From contig CAVREG010000019.1 in NCBI GenBank assembly GCA_963720075.1, forward strand, positions 310,001 to 374,000: DNA of 64,000 nucleotides, given 5' to 3'. Positions 1-8,126 of the stretch are shown piece by piece. The position numbers were made by a program, and so were the translations under genes. The notes under the pieces are model-generated. The model ran no database searches. It had not been told where the DNA came from and saw only the letters and a list, made by a program, of their open reading frames with translations. The first letter of the stretch is position 1. Each line of letters opens with the position of its first letter. This DNA is from PALSA-188 sp963720075. GTDB lineage: Bacteria > Acidobacteriota > Terriglobia > Terriglobales > Acidobacteriaceae.

Positions 1-1105
1 TGATGCCGCGAAGATTGGGATTCACAAGCACCGTGCGGTCGCCGTTGTCCCAAGTCATGCGCAGCAATCCGGTCTGACCGGAGCGATAATTTTCCAATCC
101 CCGACTGAGGGTCTGTACATCGGTCCCAGCGCGCGCCGCAATTGCGTTGAAAATGTCCCCCACCGCGGAAAGCCCGGCCTCGATCCCCGTCCGCTGAGGA
201 TGGACACTTCCCTGCACCACGCCGCACACGCCGGGAACAAGATTCACGGACGGTGTGATGCCGATGATGCATGTTGAAGTGCCGATCACGTTCACCATGT
301 CATCGGTGCGGCATCCAGCCCCGATCGCGTCCCAATGCGCGTCGAACGCGCCGACGGGAATCGGAATTCCAACTTTGAGTCCCAGCTTCTCAGCCCAGTA
401 TGCGGAAAGAGTTCCTGCGAGCTGATCGGACGTCGCATACTCGCCCTTGAGTTTTTCCCGGACACCCTTTAATAAAGGATCAACTTTGACGAGGAATTCC
501 TCGGGCGGCAGGCCTCCGAGCGCGGAATTCCACATCCACTTATGACCCATCGCGCATATGCTGCGTTTTGCTTTTCTAGGATCAGTGATGCCGGAGAGCG
601 TCGCCGCAACCATGTCGCAATGTTCGAACGCGGAGCTGAATTCGCTGCGCTTGGAAGGATTATGACGAAGCCAGTGCAGCAACTTGGAGAATCCCCACTC
701 GGATGAGTAAACGCCTCCACACCACTTGATGGCGTCGAGATTTTCTCGATTGGCGGCTTCAGTGATCTCGGCTGCTTCGCCTTTGGCACGGTGATCGCAC
801 CAAAGGTAATACTCGCCGAGCGGCTGCATGTTCTTGTCAACGGGAATGACGGAAGAACCGGTGGTATCGAGGGCGATCGCCTGCACCTGATCGCCTGAAA
901 TGCCGGCCTTCTTTACCGCTTCGCGCGTTGCGGCTGTAAGCGCGAGCATGTGGTCTTCATGTGATTGAGTCGCGTATTCGGGGTCTTCGCGTTTTCGATG
1001 CAGCGGATATTCGACTACTGCGGAAGCCAGCACACCGCGCTCGCTGTCCACAATGGCGACGCGAACGCTCAAAGTTCCGAAATCTACTCCAGCCACGATG
1101 GCCAT
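1..1105 (-). CDS. araB: Ribulokinase (FGGY family), 3' end outside window
   Basis: This cytoplasmic kinase phosphorylates L-ribulose to L-ribulose-5-phosphate. The first 368 codons are present; full-length AraB has about 550, so the C-terminal third lies beyond the left edge. The N-terminus carries the FGGY/ASKHA phosphate-binding signature (GVDFGTLSVR, residues 5-14). Around residues 265-300 there is the AraB-type segment with VGAFDAHWDAIGAG followed by GTSTCI. The ATG overlaps the stop codon of the preceding isomerase by one base (TGATG), so the two genes are translationally coupled in an operon with araD and a GH51 arabinofuranosidase. That context supports L-ribulose over other FGGY substrates such as xylulose. 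The frame is continuous with no lesion. Confidence 0.9.
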   Translation of the reverse strand, partial: MAIVAGVDFGTLSVRVAIVDSERGVLASAVVEYPLHRKREDPEYATQSHEDHMLALTAATREAVKKAGISGDQVQAIALDTTGSSVIPVDKNMQPLGEYYLWCDHRAKGEAAEITEAANRENLDAIKWCGGVYSSEWGFSKLLHWLRHNPSKRSEFSSAFEHCDMVAATLSGITDPRKAKRSICAMGHKWMWNSALGGLPPEEFLVKVDPLLKGVREKLKGEYATSDQLAGTLSAYWAEKLGLKVGIPIPVGAFDAHWDAIGAGCRTDDMVNVIGTSTCIIGITPSVNLVPGVCGVVQGSVHPQRTGIEAGLSAVGDIFNAIAARAGTDVQTLSRGLENYRSGQTGLLRMTWDNGDRTVLVNPNLRGI

Positions 1106-2535
1106 CAGCAGTATCCGTCGTTGCGTTCGTGCCAGTACATATCCCAGCCCAGGTATCTCGTCGATGCCTCGTGCACTGCGGACGCTACGGTAGAGAGATT
1201 CGCGGCCACATGATGTTCGAAACCGGTTTCGCAGATGTAGCGCAATAATCGTTGCATCTTGGGAATTTCGACCACGCCCGCGCCGCCGAACGTATTCAGA
1301 GGATCGTCCGTAAACCTACCTTCGCCGACGTAGCCGCGCATTCTGCCGGAAGTGTCGTCGGTCGAGAAGCGTACGAAGCTCATCGGATCGGGCTTGATTA
1401 CTCCAACGCACGTGCCGTATGTATTTTCAATTCCGACTGTGCCCGCGATGATTGCCTGATAATCCATCTTTACCGAGCGGAAGAAATGTTTAGGCAGGTT
1501 TGAACAGTGGAAACAGACGGCTTTGTTCGGATCGGGTCCGTAATTGTTGTTCCAATCGAGGAGCGCGGAAGGGGTTTCGGAAGCCAGGCGCAGAGCGTGC
1601 ATGCCAACGACTCCGCAGATATCCACTTCGCATGCGCTTGACAGCAGGCTGTCGCTCATCATGCTCATGATGGTGCAGGGCACCACGCCCAAATTCTCCT
1701 CAATCGAAGTCCAGCATTGAACGGCGCTGATTGAAACTTCCGTCGCTGACATCCATTGATCAACTACAGCACCTAATTTCGCCATCTTTAAAAGCGCAGC
1801 CGCGGGCACATTGCTTGAATCCACATACTTCTTTATAGAAGCGAGCTTGGCCTGAGCCGCCTCGTCATCATCTTTCATTCTGCCGATTCGGCCGAGCACT
1901 TCTGAAAGATCCAGGGTCTCAATCGAAATGCCTTGCGATTCTAAAATCTTTTCACTGTAGCGAACGGTGTTGAAAGCCGTGGGGCGAGCGCCAATAGACC
2001 CCACACGCAGATTTCGGAAACCATTCACAACCCGGCAGACGGCCTCAAACCAATGCAGATCTTTCGCGAATTCAGGTGAATCTGGGCTCTCGGTGTGGAG
2101 TGTTGTGACCGAATATGGAATGCCGTACTGCATAAGGTTGTTGCACGCTGACATTTTGCCGCAAAAGCTGTCGCGGCGAAAAGCGATGGTCATTTTCTTG
2201 GGATCGTCTGGTGTGGCCTGAATTAATACCGGAACTTGCAGATTGGCCAGACGCAAAGTGTCGGCAATCGCGCGTTCTTCGCCAAAATTGGGTAACGTGA
2301 CGATGATGCCATCAATGCGGTCGCGGTTACGCTTGAACAGGTCGGCGCAACGCCGGGATTCTTCGCGGGTTTCCACCGCCCCATAGTGAGTTTCTTCCGG
2401 GGTGGGCGCAACCACGTCAATGTCTTTGGCTTTAAGGACGCGCAGCATTTCTTCGCGGCCTTCTTTCGCGAGGTGATCGGGGAAAAAACCGCGGTTCCCT
2501 ACGATCAAGCCCATTGTCATTTTTTTCTTTGCCAT
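1105..2535 (-). CDS. L-fucose/L-arabinose isomerase-family sugar isomerase
   Basis: A 476-residue sugar ketol-isomerase of the COG2407-type FucI/AraA superfamily, probably converting L-arabinose to L-ribulose in this operon. It is not the classical 500-residue AraA: the N-terminus reads MGLIVGNRGFFPDHL and the core contains SACEVDICG (Glu303) and CFHCSNLP, typical of the fucose-isomerase-like branch. Glu303 is a candidate metal ligand. The ATG is preceded by GGGAG at good spacing. The gene sits between araD upstream and araB downstream (one-base overlap). The arabinose assignment comes from context; the sequence alone would also fit fucose or another aldose. Confidence 0.85.
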   Translation of the reverse strand: MAKKKMTMGLIVGNRGFFPDHLAKEGREEMLRVLKAKDIDVVAPTPEETHYGAVETREESRRCADLFKRNRDRIDGIIVTLPNFGEERAIADTLRLANLQVPVLIQATPDDPKKMTIAFRRDSFCGKMSACNNLMQYGIPYSVTTLHTESPDSPEFAKDLHWFEAVCRVVNGFRNLRVGSIGARPTAFNTVRYSEKILESQGISIETLDLSEVLGRIGRMKDDDEAAQAKLASIKKYVDSSNVPAAALLKMAKLGAVVDQWMSATEVSISAVQCWTSIEENLGVVPCTIMSMMSDSLLSSACEVDICGVVGMHALRLASETPSALLDWNNNYGPDPNKAVCFHCSNLPKHFFRSVKMDYQAIIAGTVGIENTYGTCVGVIKPDPMSFVRFSTDDTSGRMRGYVGEGRFTDDPLNTFGGAGVVEIPKMQRLLRYICETGFEHHVAANLSTVASAVHEASTRYLGWDMYWHERNDGYC

Positions 2536-2594
2536 AAAACTCCCATTCCTGCTCCCAAACTCGCCAGCTTATCTTAGAGAACTCCGTCGCGGGG

Positions 2595-2640
2595 AGAGCA
2601 GCAGACTCCTCGCGCGATGGTGCCGCGCTTCGGAATGACA
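2595..2640. repeat. Divergent copy of dispersed palindromic repeat (family A)
   Basis: The segment has the pattern CTCGCGCGAT, a spacer, then GCTTCGGAATGAC. This resembles the four clearer copies at 13.2, 16.6, 18.4 and 29.8 kb (core GCGAGATCCCTC, spacer, CTCGGGATGAC). It lies in the araD-isomerase gap. Similarity is partial, so membership in the same family is tentative. Confidence 0.4.
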
Positions 2641-2686
2641 ACTTTCGTAGATCTCGGAATAAAGCGCCACGACGTCTCTATGAATG

Positions 2687-3391
2687 TCATTTGCTCGCTT
2701 TTTCCTGCCCATAATATGCATTGCTTCCATGCTTCCTTGAGTGGTGCTTATCCTGCAAAACCTGATCCGCAGCTCCCGCGCCGGGATTGATTCCCCTCGT
2801 CAAATATGCGGTGCGAGCCACAGCTTCCATAATAACGGCATTGTGCACCGAGGTGTCCGCATCCGGGCCCCATGCGAAAGGGCCGTGATTGGCAACCAAT
2901 ACCGCAGGAACTGCCGCATAATCCACGTCTTTAAAAGCGCGCACAATAGCGTGACCCGTATTTTCTTCGTATTCCGATTCGATCTCTTTGCTCGTCATAA
3001 CATCTGTAACCGGAATTGACCCGTGAAAATAATCTGCGTGGGTGGTCCCAAAACATGGGATTGGCTGACGTGCCTGTGCCCATGCGGTCGCGTACTCGGA
3101 ATGGGTATGGGTCACGCCTCCAATCTTCGCGAATGCCTTGTACAACACCAAATGAGTTGGCAGATCGGAAGACGGCCGTAACTTACCCTCAACGGTCTTG
3201 CCCTCCATGTCGGTGATTACCATGTGTTCTGGCTTCATCTGCTCATAGGGAACGCCGCTCGGCTTGATAACCACGAGCCCCTCTTCCCGCGAAGTGCCAC
3301 TCACATTACCAAACGTGTAGAGGACCAATCCTCTTCGCACCAGTTCGAGATTTGCTTCCAGTACTTCGTTGCGAAGCGCTTCCAGCAGCAT
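2687..3391 (-). CDS. araD: L-ribulose-5-phosphate 4-epimerase
   Basis: A class II aldolase-fold zinc enzyme that converts L-ribulose-5-phosphate to D-xylulose-5-phosphate, the last step of arabinose catabolism. At 234 residues it is close to the 231 of E. coli AraD. The zinc ligands are visible: His95 and His97 in GGVTHTHSEY, and His169 in VANHGPF. The phosphate/sugar loop GNVSG (28-32) and the KPSG motif (44-47) are also conserved. I chose the ATG at 3391 because AAGGAAA precedes it at about five bases and it gives the canonical N-terminus MLLEAL; a TTG 18 bases upstream is possible. It lies 34 bases downstream of the GH51 gene, in the same operon. Confidence 0.93.
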   Translation of the reverse strand: MLLEALRNEVLEANLELVRRGLVLYTFGNVSGTSREEGLVVIKPSGVPYEQMKPEHMVITDMEGKTVEGKLRPSSDLPTHLVLYKAFAKIGGVTHTHSEYATAWAQARQPIPCFGTTHADYFHGSIPVTDVMTSKEIESEYEENTGHAIVRAFKDVDYAAVPAVLVANHGPFAWGPDADTSVHNAVIMEAVARTAYLTRGINPGAGAADQVLQDKHHSRKHGSNAYYGQEKASK

Positions 3392-3424
3392 GCTTTTCCT
3401 TAAACTCAAGTTCCGTCGTGTTGC

Positions 3425-5068
3425 CTACGCACCCCATTGAATCACGGCGTAGGAGCGGGGCGGCATTTCTACCGTGGTTCGACTGCCCGTTGTCGAAGGC
3501 TTTTCGAACGCTTGCGGAGCGACGCGTTGCGGCTGATCAAAAGTGTTGAAAGCTTTCAAATCGTCTCCCGTCAGCAATACAGAAGAAAGAACCCGAGACG
3601 GCGTTTTGTCTTCCCAAGTCACCTCAACCTGGTGCGGTTTGGCCAAGTCGCGGTTGAGGATAAAGAGGGAAACCCTTCCATCCTCTGAATTGAGTGTACC
3701 CGCAACGTCCACGTAGGGAACTTCACCCATTTTTGAAACTTCATAGGTGGGAGACTCGGTCAAAACATTGAGCACACGTCCGCGCGCGTATTGAAGAGCC
3801 CAACTGTAAGGATAATAAATGGTCTGCCGCATCAATCCATTGGCGTTGGTCATAATCGGAGCGATCACATTTACTAGCTGCGCCAGACACGCAATTTTGA
3901 CCCGACCCGCGTTCCGCAGAAGCGAATTAAGAAGTCCGCCGACGAGGAGCGCATCTTCAAGGTTATAGACTTCTTCGAGCAAATGCGGGGCTTCCTGCCT
4001 GTTTCCATTCATGGCAGATCCGCTTCGCGCACGGTACCAAACGTTCCACTCGTCAAATGACAGCCAGAGTTTTTTGGGCGAATGTCGGCGGCCGCCAACC
4101 ATATCGCATACTGCGACCGTTTCAGCGATTTGCTGTTCCATGCTCAAATTCATGGCAAGGAACGTTGAGCTGTCGCCTCCTGTTGTGTCCGGAGTGTTTT
4201 CAAAATATCTGTGCAGCGAGAGTGCGTCCACATAGTCATAACACTGCTCAAGCACTTCTCGATCCCATTCAAGATAAGTCGGAGTAAACGGACCGCTTGA
4301 TCCGCAGGCGACGAGCTTTAGGGATGGATCCACATAACGCATCTGACGGGCCGCATCCGCGGCTTTCAGGCCGTACTCGGTGGCCAACATGTGGCCGATT
4401 TGCCAAGGACCGTCCATTTCATTTCCAAGACACCATTTCTGAACCTTGTAGGGTTCGGCTACGCCGTTCTTGCGCCGGAGATTGCTCCACTTGGTGCCTT
4501 GGTCAACATTGCAATATTCCACCAGCGCGGCTGCTTCTTCGGGTGTTCCGGTGCCGAGATTTAGCCCCATCAGAGGTTCGACGCCGGCCATCTTGCACCA
4601 GGTCATGAATTCGTCGGTCCCGAACTGATTGGAATCGAGAGAGTTCCATGCCTTATCAAGTTCCACCGGACGGTCTTGCTTAGGTCCCACGCCGTCGAGC
4701 CAGTTGTATCCCGAGACGAAATTTCCTCCGGGATAACGAATGATAGGCACGCCTAATTTTTTGATCTCATTCAGAACGTCGGTGCGGAATCCGTTGGAGT
4801 CGGATAACTTCGAACCTGGATCATAAATCCCCCCGTAGATGGCGCGTCCCAGATGCTCAAGAAAAGAGCCAAACAGATTTCGATCGAGCGGTGCAATGGT
4901 GCGCCGGGAATCCACGTAAACGCGAACCGCACTGTTTGAAGACGCAACCTGAGCGGACGCAAACCGTCCGAGTACGAGGTTGCTTGAGCAAGCCAGTCCT
5001 GTGACCGAAGCCTGTTGTAGAAACTTTCGCCTTGATGAAGAAAATGGTGGTGATGATTTCAATCGCAT
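3425..5068 (-). CDS. abfA: GH51 alpha-L-arabinofuranosidase, Tat-exported
   Basis: A retaining exo-arabinofuranosidase that releases L-arabinose from arabinan or arabinoxylan side chains. The 547-residue protein has the GH51 clan-A layout: acid/base Glu217 in CLGNEMDGPW and nucleophile Glu340 in LSFDEWNVWY, then a C-terminal beta domain ending in PPRSYAVIQW. The N-terminus contains SRRKFLQQA (residues 12-20), a twin-arginine motif followed by a hydrophobic stretch, so folded export is likely. The start is uncertain: AAAGGAG abuts this ATG with no spacing, while an in-frame TTG six bases on has ideal spacing and may be the real initiator. It is first in the ara operon and supplies its substrate. 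Confidence 0.93.
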   Translation of the reverse strand: MRLKSSPPFSSSRRKFLQQASVTGLACSSNLVLGRFASAQVASSNSAVRVYVDSRRTIAPLDRNLFGSFLEHLGRAIYGGIYDPGSKLSDSNGFRTDVLNEIKKLGVPIIRYPGGNFVSGYNWLDGVGPKQDRPVELDKAWNSLDSNQFGTDEFMTWCKMAGVEPLMGLNLGTGTPEEAAALVEYCNVDQGTKWSNLRRKNGVAEPYKVQKWCLGNEMDGPWQIGHMLATEYGLKAADAARQMRYVDPSLKLVACGSSGPFTPTYLEWDREVLEQCYDYVDALSLHRYFENTPDTTGGDSSTFLAMNLSMEQQIAETVAVCDMVGGRRHSPKKLWLSFDEWNVWYRARSGSAMNGNRQEAPHLLEEVYNLEDALLVGGLLNSLLRNAGRVKIACLAQLVNVIAPIMTNANGLMRQTIYYPYSWALQYARGRVLNVLTESPTYEVSKMGEVPYVDVAGTLNSEDGRVSLFILNRDLAKPHQVEVTWEDKTPSRVLSSVLLTGDDLKAFNTFDQPQRVAPQAFEKPSTTGSRTTVEMPPRSYAVIQWGA

Positions 5069-5111
5069 CTCCTTTTACATATTCGTTCGACAGCGCGCCG
5101 GGCCTTCGCTC

Positions 5112-5125
5112 GGTAAACGCTTACC
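5112..5125. promoter_or_regulatory. LacI-family-like operator palindrome
   Basis: GGTAAACGCTTACC matches its own reverse complement at 12 of 14 positions and has a central CpG, the usual shape of a LacI/GalR-family operator. It lies about 45 bases upstream of the GH51 start, where a repressor would block the ara promoter. No regulator gene is in the window. The identification is by pattern only. Confidence 0.5.
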
Positions 5126-5238
5126 CGCCTGGCACCTAAAGCCACACAACCGCTTAGAATCGGTCTATATTAACCCAATATAGTGCTCGGGGACGATTGG
5201 CCACGATGTTTTGAGCTCCGTGGCTATCCTGCGCAACG

Positions 5239-5265
5239 TAAACGCTCCCTTAATAAACGCTTACT
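5239..5265. promoter_or_regulatory. Two further TAAACGCT half-sites upstream of the ara operon
   Basis: TAAACGCT occurs at 5239-5246 and again at 5254-5261, 15 bases apart. The second extends to AATAAACGCTTACT, close to the palindrome at 5112. Both lie between the ara operon and the DUF3147 genes (all minus strand), so they may be auxiliary sites for the same regulator. Confidence 0.4.
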
Positions 5266-5338
5266 GTACCATTTTGTGGCTCGCTCCGCCGGGAGACTTC
5301 GACGTCGAGGTACCGCGCCGCGATCAACGAGAACGTTC

Positions 5339-5758
5339 TTAAGTTCGTTTGCGGGAAATCCACACGATCACGGAAACGCCTGCCCATGTGAGAGTTGCCA
5401 CAGTCAGCGCCAGCCAAGTGGCATGCAAAGGCAGCAATTTCCACGACACCATGGCAAACGCCGTTAAGCCGGTGCAGGCCATGGCTGTGCCCGCGGCGTC
5501 AATTCCGGCGGCAATTCGGCCTCGCTCGGTTCCTCTAAACCCGGCCCGTTTTTTCTTTTCGTTTTCGTGCTTCTCTATCAGTGAGGCACTGGCAGGAAAA
5601 ATTGCCGGAAAAGCCAGGAAAAGTCCTCCGATTGTCGGCCCGTATTTTTGAGCAATGATCCCTGCTGCTGCCGTGATAGCGCCGCCGAATAGAAAACGCG
5701 TGGCATATTCGTACCACCGGGTTTCTCGAAGTTCGGAAACTTCGAACTTCACCAACAT
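5339..5758 (-). CDS. DUF3147 family membrane protein (second of pair)
   Basis: A 139-residue inner-membrane protein of unknown function, matching the DUF3147 type by its KYGPTIGGLFLAFPAIFPASASL segment, which parallels FAGLLGAAPSVALATITL in the neighbouring gene. I see four hydrophobic segments and a charged central loop around residues 60-80 (KHENEKKKRAGFRG) that may be cytoplasmic. A good ribosome site (GAGGTGAT) lies seven bases before the ATG. It follows the first DUF3147 gene by six bases, so the two are surely co-transcribed and may form a heteromer. No function can be assigned. Confidence 0.75.
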   Translation of the reverse strand: MLVKFEVSELRETRWYEYATRFLFGGAITAAAGIIAQKYGPTIGGLFLAFPAIFPASASLIEKHENEKKKRAGFRGTERGRIAAGIDAAGTAMACTGLTAFAMVSWKLLPLHATWLALTVATLTWAGVSVIVWISRKRT

Positions 5759-5764
5759 CGCTTA

Positions 5765-6106
5765 TCACCTCATGATCAGATAATGTAGGCCGAAGGCAAA
5801 AGCAAACCAGACGGAAAGAGAAATTGCTGTTGTAAATAACGCCGACCATTTCGCACGCATCAACAGATTAGAAACCACCCACGCATAGACAAAAAATGCC
5901 ACAGCCCCAATCACCATCGAATGGGCCTCGATGGCAGCGTAGCCTCTTCCCTTCTTCAACACAGTAAGCGTAATTGTCGCCAATGCCACTGAGGGCGCAG
6001 CGCCAAGCAGCCCGGCAAAACTTTTGGGTTTAAGAGCGTCAGCGAATATCGAAAAGAACGAAACAGCTATTCCTCCCACAACGAACCGAACTATAGTCTC
6101 CAACAT
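5765..6106 (-). CDS. DUF3147 family membrane protein (first of pair)
   Basis: A 113-residue membrane protein with four predicted hydrophobic helices and the conserved small-residue segment SFAGLLGAAPSVALATI near residue 30. It is paralogous to the downstream 139-residue protein, as the shared GGLxxAxPxxxxA pattern shows, but lacks that protein's charged loop. It is the promoter-proximal gene of a two-gene unit. Neither neighbour (ara operon, methyltransferase) suggests a role. Confidence 0.75.
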   Translation of the reverse strand: MLETIVRFVVGGIAVSFFSIFADALKPKSFAGLLGAAPSVALATITLTVLKKGRGYAAIEAHSMVIGAVAFFVYAWVVSNLLMRAKWSALFTTAISLSVWFAFAFGLHYLIMR

Positions 6107-6244
6107 TCAAAGGGCCTTTATGGTCGGATAATCGTACAGCAGCGCCTGATACGGCCTGCGGGAAATTTAATTCGCTCGCGAACGATGGTCGCAGGGGATT
6201 CATGAAGCAAGAAAAGAGTTGAAGCCAGAATTACTTGATCAACT

Positions 6245-7165
6245 TCATATCAGCATCGGCTTTTCGGGCTTTCGTCCGCTGATTAACAGAAACAATCCCC
6301 ACCTGGTTCCGTACTTCTTAACCAATTTCCGCGGGTAGAGCTTCCATGCGATCCGATATATAAGGGATTGGAACCGGGCAGATGGACGAATCAGCAAGAG
6401 GTCGCCGGGGCTGAAGACTTGCCGAATTGAAATATCCTCGAAGCCGGCGAGCATCGTGCCTACTTCTGATTTGGTAAAAGTCTTTGTGCCTGGACTTTCC
6501 AGATGATCGTAAACCGTTCGCCGGATGGATTTACCTTTAAACATGCCATATCGTAACCAGAGCATCATGCCAGTCAGGGACGGATGGTGATACAGCATGA
6601 TTTTAATTTTGCCGCCCGGTTTGAGAACTCTGCGCGCTTCCTGGATACACAGGTGGGTGTCCGGGCTGTGATGCATCACACCGTAGGAGTACGCCAGGTC
6701 AAAGGTGCCGCTGGGGAATGGCAAATGCTCCGCGTCTGCGACTTGCAGATCAGGATCATAGCCTGCCAGCTTACAGCGGCTGCGCGCTCTGTCGAGCGAA
6801 ACCGCCGACAAATCCACGCCGGTGGCTTTGGCCCCGGACTTTAGCCATTCCAAATAGTCGGCGCCCATCCCCGTACCGATCTCAAGGACCCTCAGGCCGC
6901 CCGCCGAGCGAAATTCCGCAAATTCAGGAATGTATGGTTCGAGACTGTAACGAGTGTGAGCGTGGGATTCGAATGTCTCCGAATCTTCGACATATCGAGT
7001 TCCGCACGGTTCAGAATTCCAAAAGTCACGAACTTCGTCTTTCAGGTCTGGAATGGGTTGGGGATTGGCCATGGCGGAGAGGAATTTTGGCCAAATATTA
7101 ACATGGTATCCACGGGGCGCGGCTTTATTAAAGTGCGCTGGGGATTCGAGGTAAAATGTCGTCAC
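6245..7165 (-). CDS. Class I SAM-dependent methyltransferase
   Basis: A small-molecule-type methyltransferase. The SAM-binding motif I is LRVLEIGTGMGADYLEW, followed by an acidic VDLSAVSLDRAR strand, then VADAEHLPFPSGTFDLAYS and the post-motif ARRVLKPGGKIKIMLYH, which together form the Methyltransf_11/UbiE-like fold. The substrate is unknown; the adjacent divergent glycosyltransferase hints at glycan or lipid modification. The start is ambiguous. A GTG at 7165 has AGGCAAATTC before it, while an ATG at 7072 (MANPQPIPDLKDEVRDFWN) begins exactly where conserved sequence begins. The upstream option would leave only four bases to the divergent gene. Confidence 0.82.
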   Translation of the reverse strand: MTTFYLESPAHFNKAAPRGYHVNIWPKFLSAMANPQPIPDLKDEVRDFWNSEPCGTRYVEDSETFESHAHTRYSLEPYIPEFAEFRSAGGLRVLEIGTGMGADYLEWLKSGAKATGVDLSAVSLDRARSRCKLAGYDPDLQVADAEHLPFPSGTFDLAYSYGVMHHSPDTHLCIQEARRVLKPGGKIKIMLYHHPSLTGMMLWLRYGMFKGKSIRRTVYDHLESPGTKTFTKSEVGTMLAGFEDISIRQVFSPGDLLLIRPSARFQSLIYRIAWKLYPRKLVKKYGTRWGLFLLISGRKPEKPMLI

Positions 7166-7169
7166 GAAT

Positions 7170-8081
7170 TTGCCTGCTACAAATCCTCAACTCGAAGATC
7201 ACGGAAAGCTGATCCAGAAAGACGCTTCCGCCAAGATCCCGATCAGTGTGATCGTGCCTGCGCGCAACGAAGCTCATAATTTAGCTCGTTGCCTGCAATC
7301 GCTGCGCCGTTTCAGCGAAGTTTTCGTGGTTGATTCGGGAAGCACTGATACAACCGTTGAAATCGCCAATTCCTACAGTGCGAATGTCGTGCAATTTCAC
7401 TATCAGGGCGGTTGGCCGAAGAAGCGCCAATGGGCGATGGACACTCTTCCCTTCGCCCACGATTGGATTTTGCTACTCGACGCTGATGAAGCGTTGACGC
7501 CCGAATTGGCGGATGAGATTGCCGGAACCATCCAGAATGGCAAAATGGACGGCTACTACGTCGCGCTGCAAATGCATTTTCTTGGGCGGACGCTAAAGCA
7601 CAGCAGCGGCCATCTCGAAAAGCTTTCGCTTTTTCGGCGCGGAAAGGGCCATTTCGAATGCCGGCTACGGGATCAGGATTTATCTATGTGCGACATGGAG
7701 GTGCATGAGCACGTCGTGGTGGATGGCAAAACGGCGAAATTGAAACATCCAGTGATGCACCACAACGTCGAATCCCTTTCGCGTTACATTCAGAAGCACA
7801 ATGAATATTCGAACTGGGAGGCGAAAGTCCGGATCGCAGGACAAACTGATTCAGAGCTTCCGGCTTCGTTCGGAGGGACGCAAGCACAACGGCGCCGCTG
7901 GCTGCGGAAAAAACTATTTGAGCTTCCGGGTTCGCCGGTTCTGTTCTTTCTATACAAATACATTTTCCGCTTTGGATTCCTGGATGGCGTGCCCGGGCTT
8001 ATCTACTGTGGTTTTCAGGGAATTCAGTTCTTTCACATCAAAGCGAAGGTCTATGAATTGCGGGTAAGAACGAAAACTTAG
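7170..8081 (+). CDS. Family 2 glycosyltransferase (WaaE/KdtX-like)
   Basis: A cytoplasmic GT-A glycosyltransferase, probably adding a hexose to LPS core or another surface glycan. It shows the GT2 start ISVIVPARNEAHNLARCL (about residues 24-41), the nucleotide-binding VVDSGSTDTT, and the metal-binding LLLDADEAL (DxD-type). GGWPKKRQWAMD and a C-terminal amphipathic region (FFLYKYIFRFGFLDGVPGLIY) are typical of the LPS inner-core beta-glucosyltransferase group. No ATG is available in frame before the conserved domain, so translation probably starts at TTG 7170; GAGGT at 7148-7152 is rather far upstream. It is divergent from the methyltransferase gene. Confidence 0.85.
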   Translation: MPATNPQLEDHGKLIQKDASAKIPISVIVPARNEAHNLARCLQSLRRFSEVFVVDSGSTDTTVEIANSYSANVVQFHYQGGWPKKRQWAMDTLPFAHDWILLLDADEALTPELADEIAGTIQNGKMDGYYVALQMHFLGRTLKHSSGHLEKLSLFRRGKGHFECRLRDQDLSMCDMEVHEHVVVDGKTAKLKHPVMHHNVESLSRYIQKHNEYSNWEAKVRIAGQTDSELPASFGGTQAQRRRWLRKKLFELPGSPVLFFLYKYIFRFGFLDGVPGLIYCGFQGIQFFHIKAKVYELRVRTKT

Positions 8082-8126
8082 CTTTGCGAATTTCTACCAA
8101 TCGCGAAAAGCCGCAATTGATAAACG

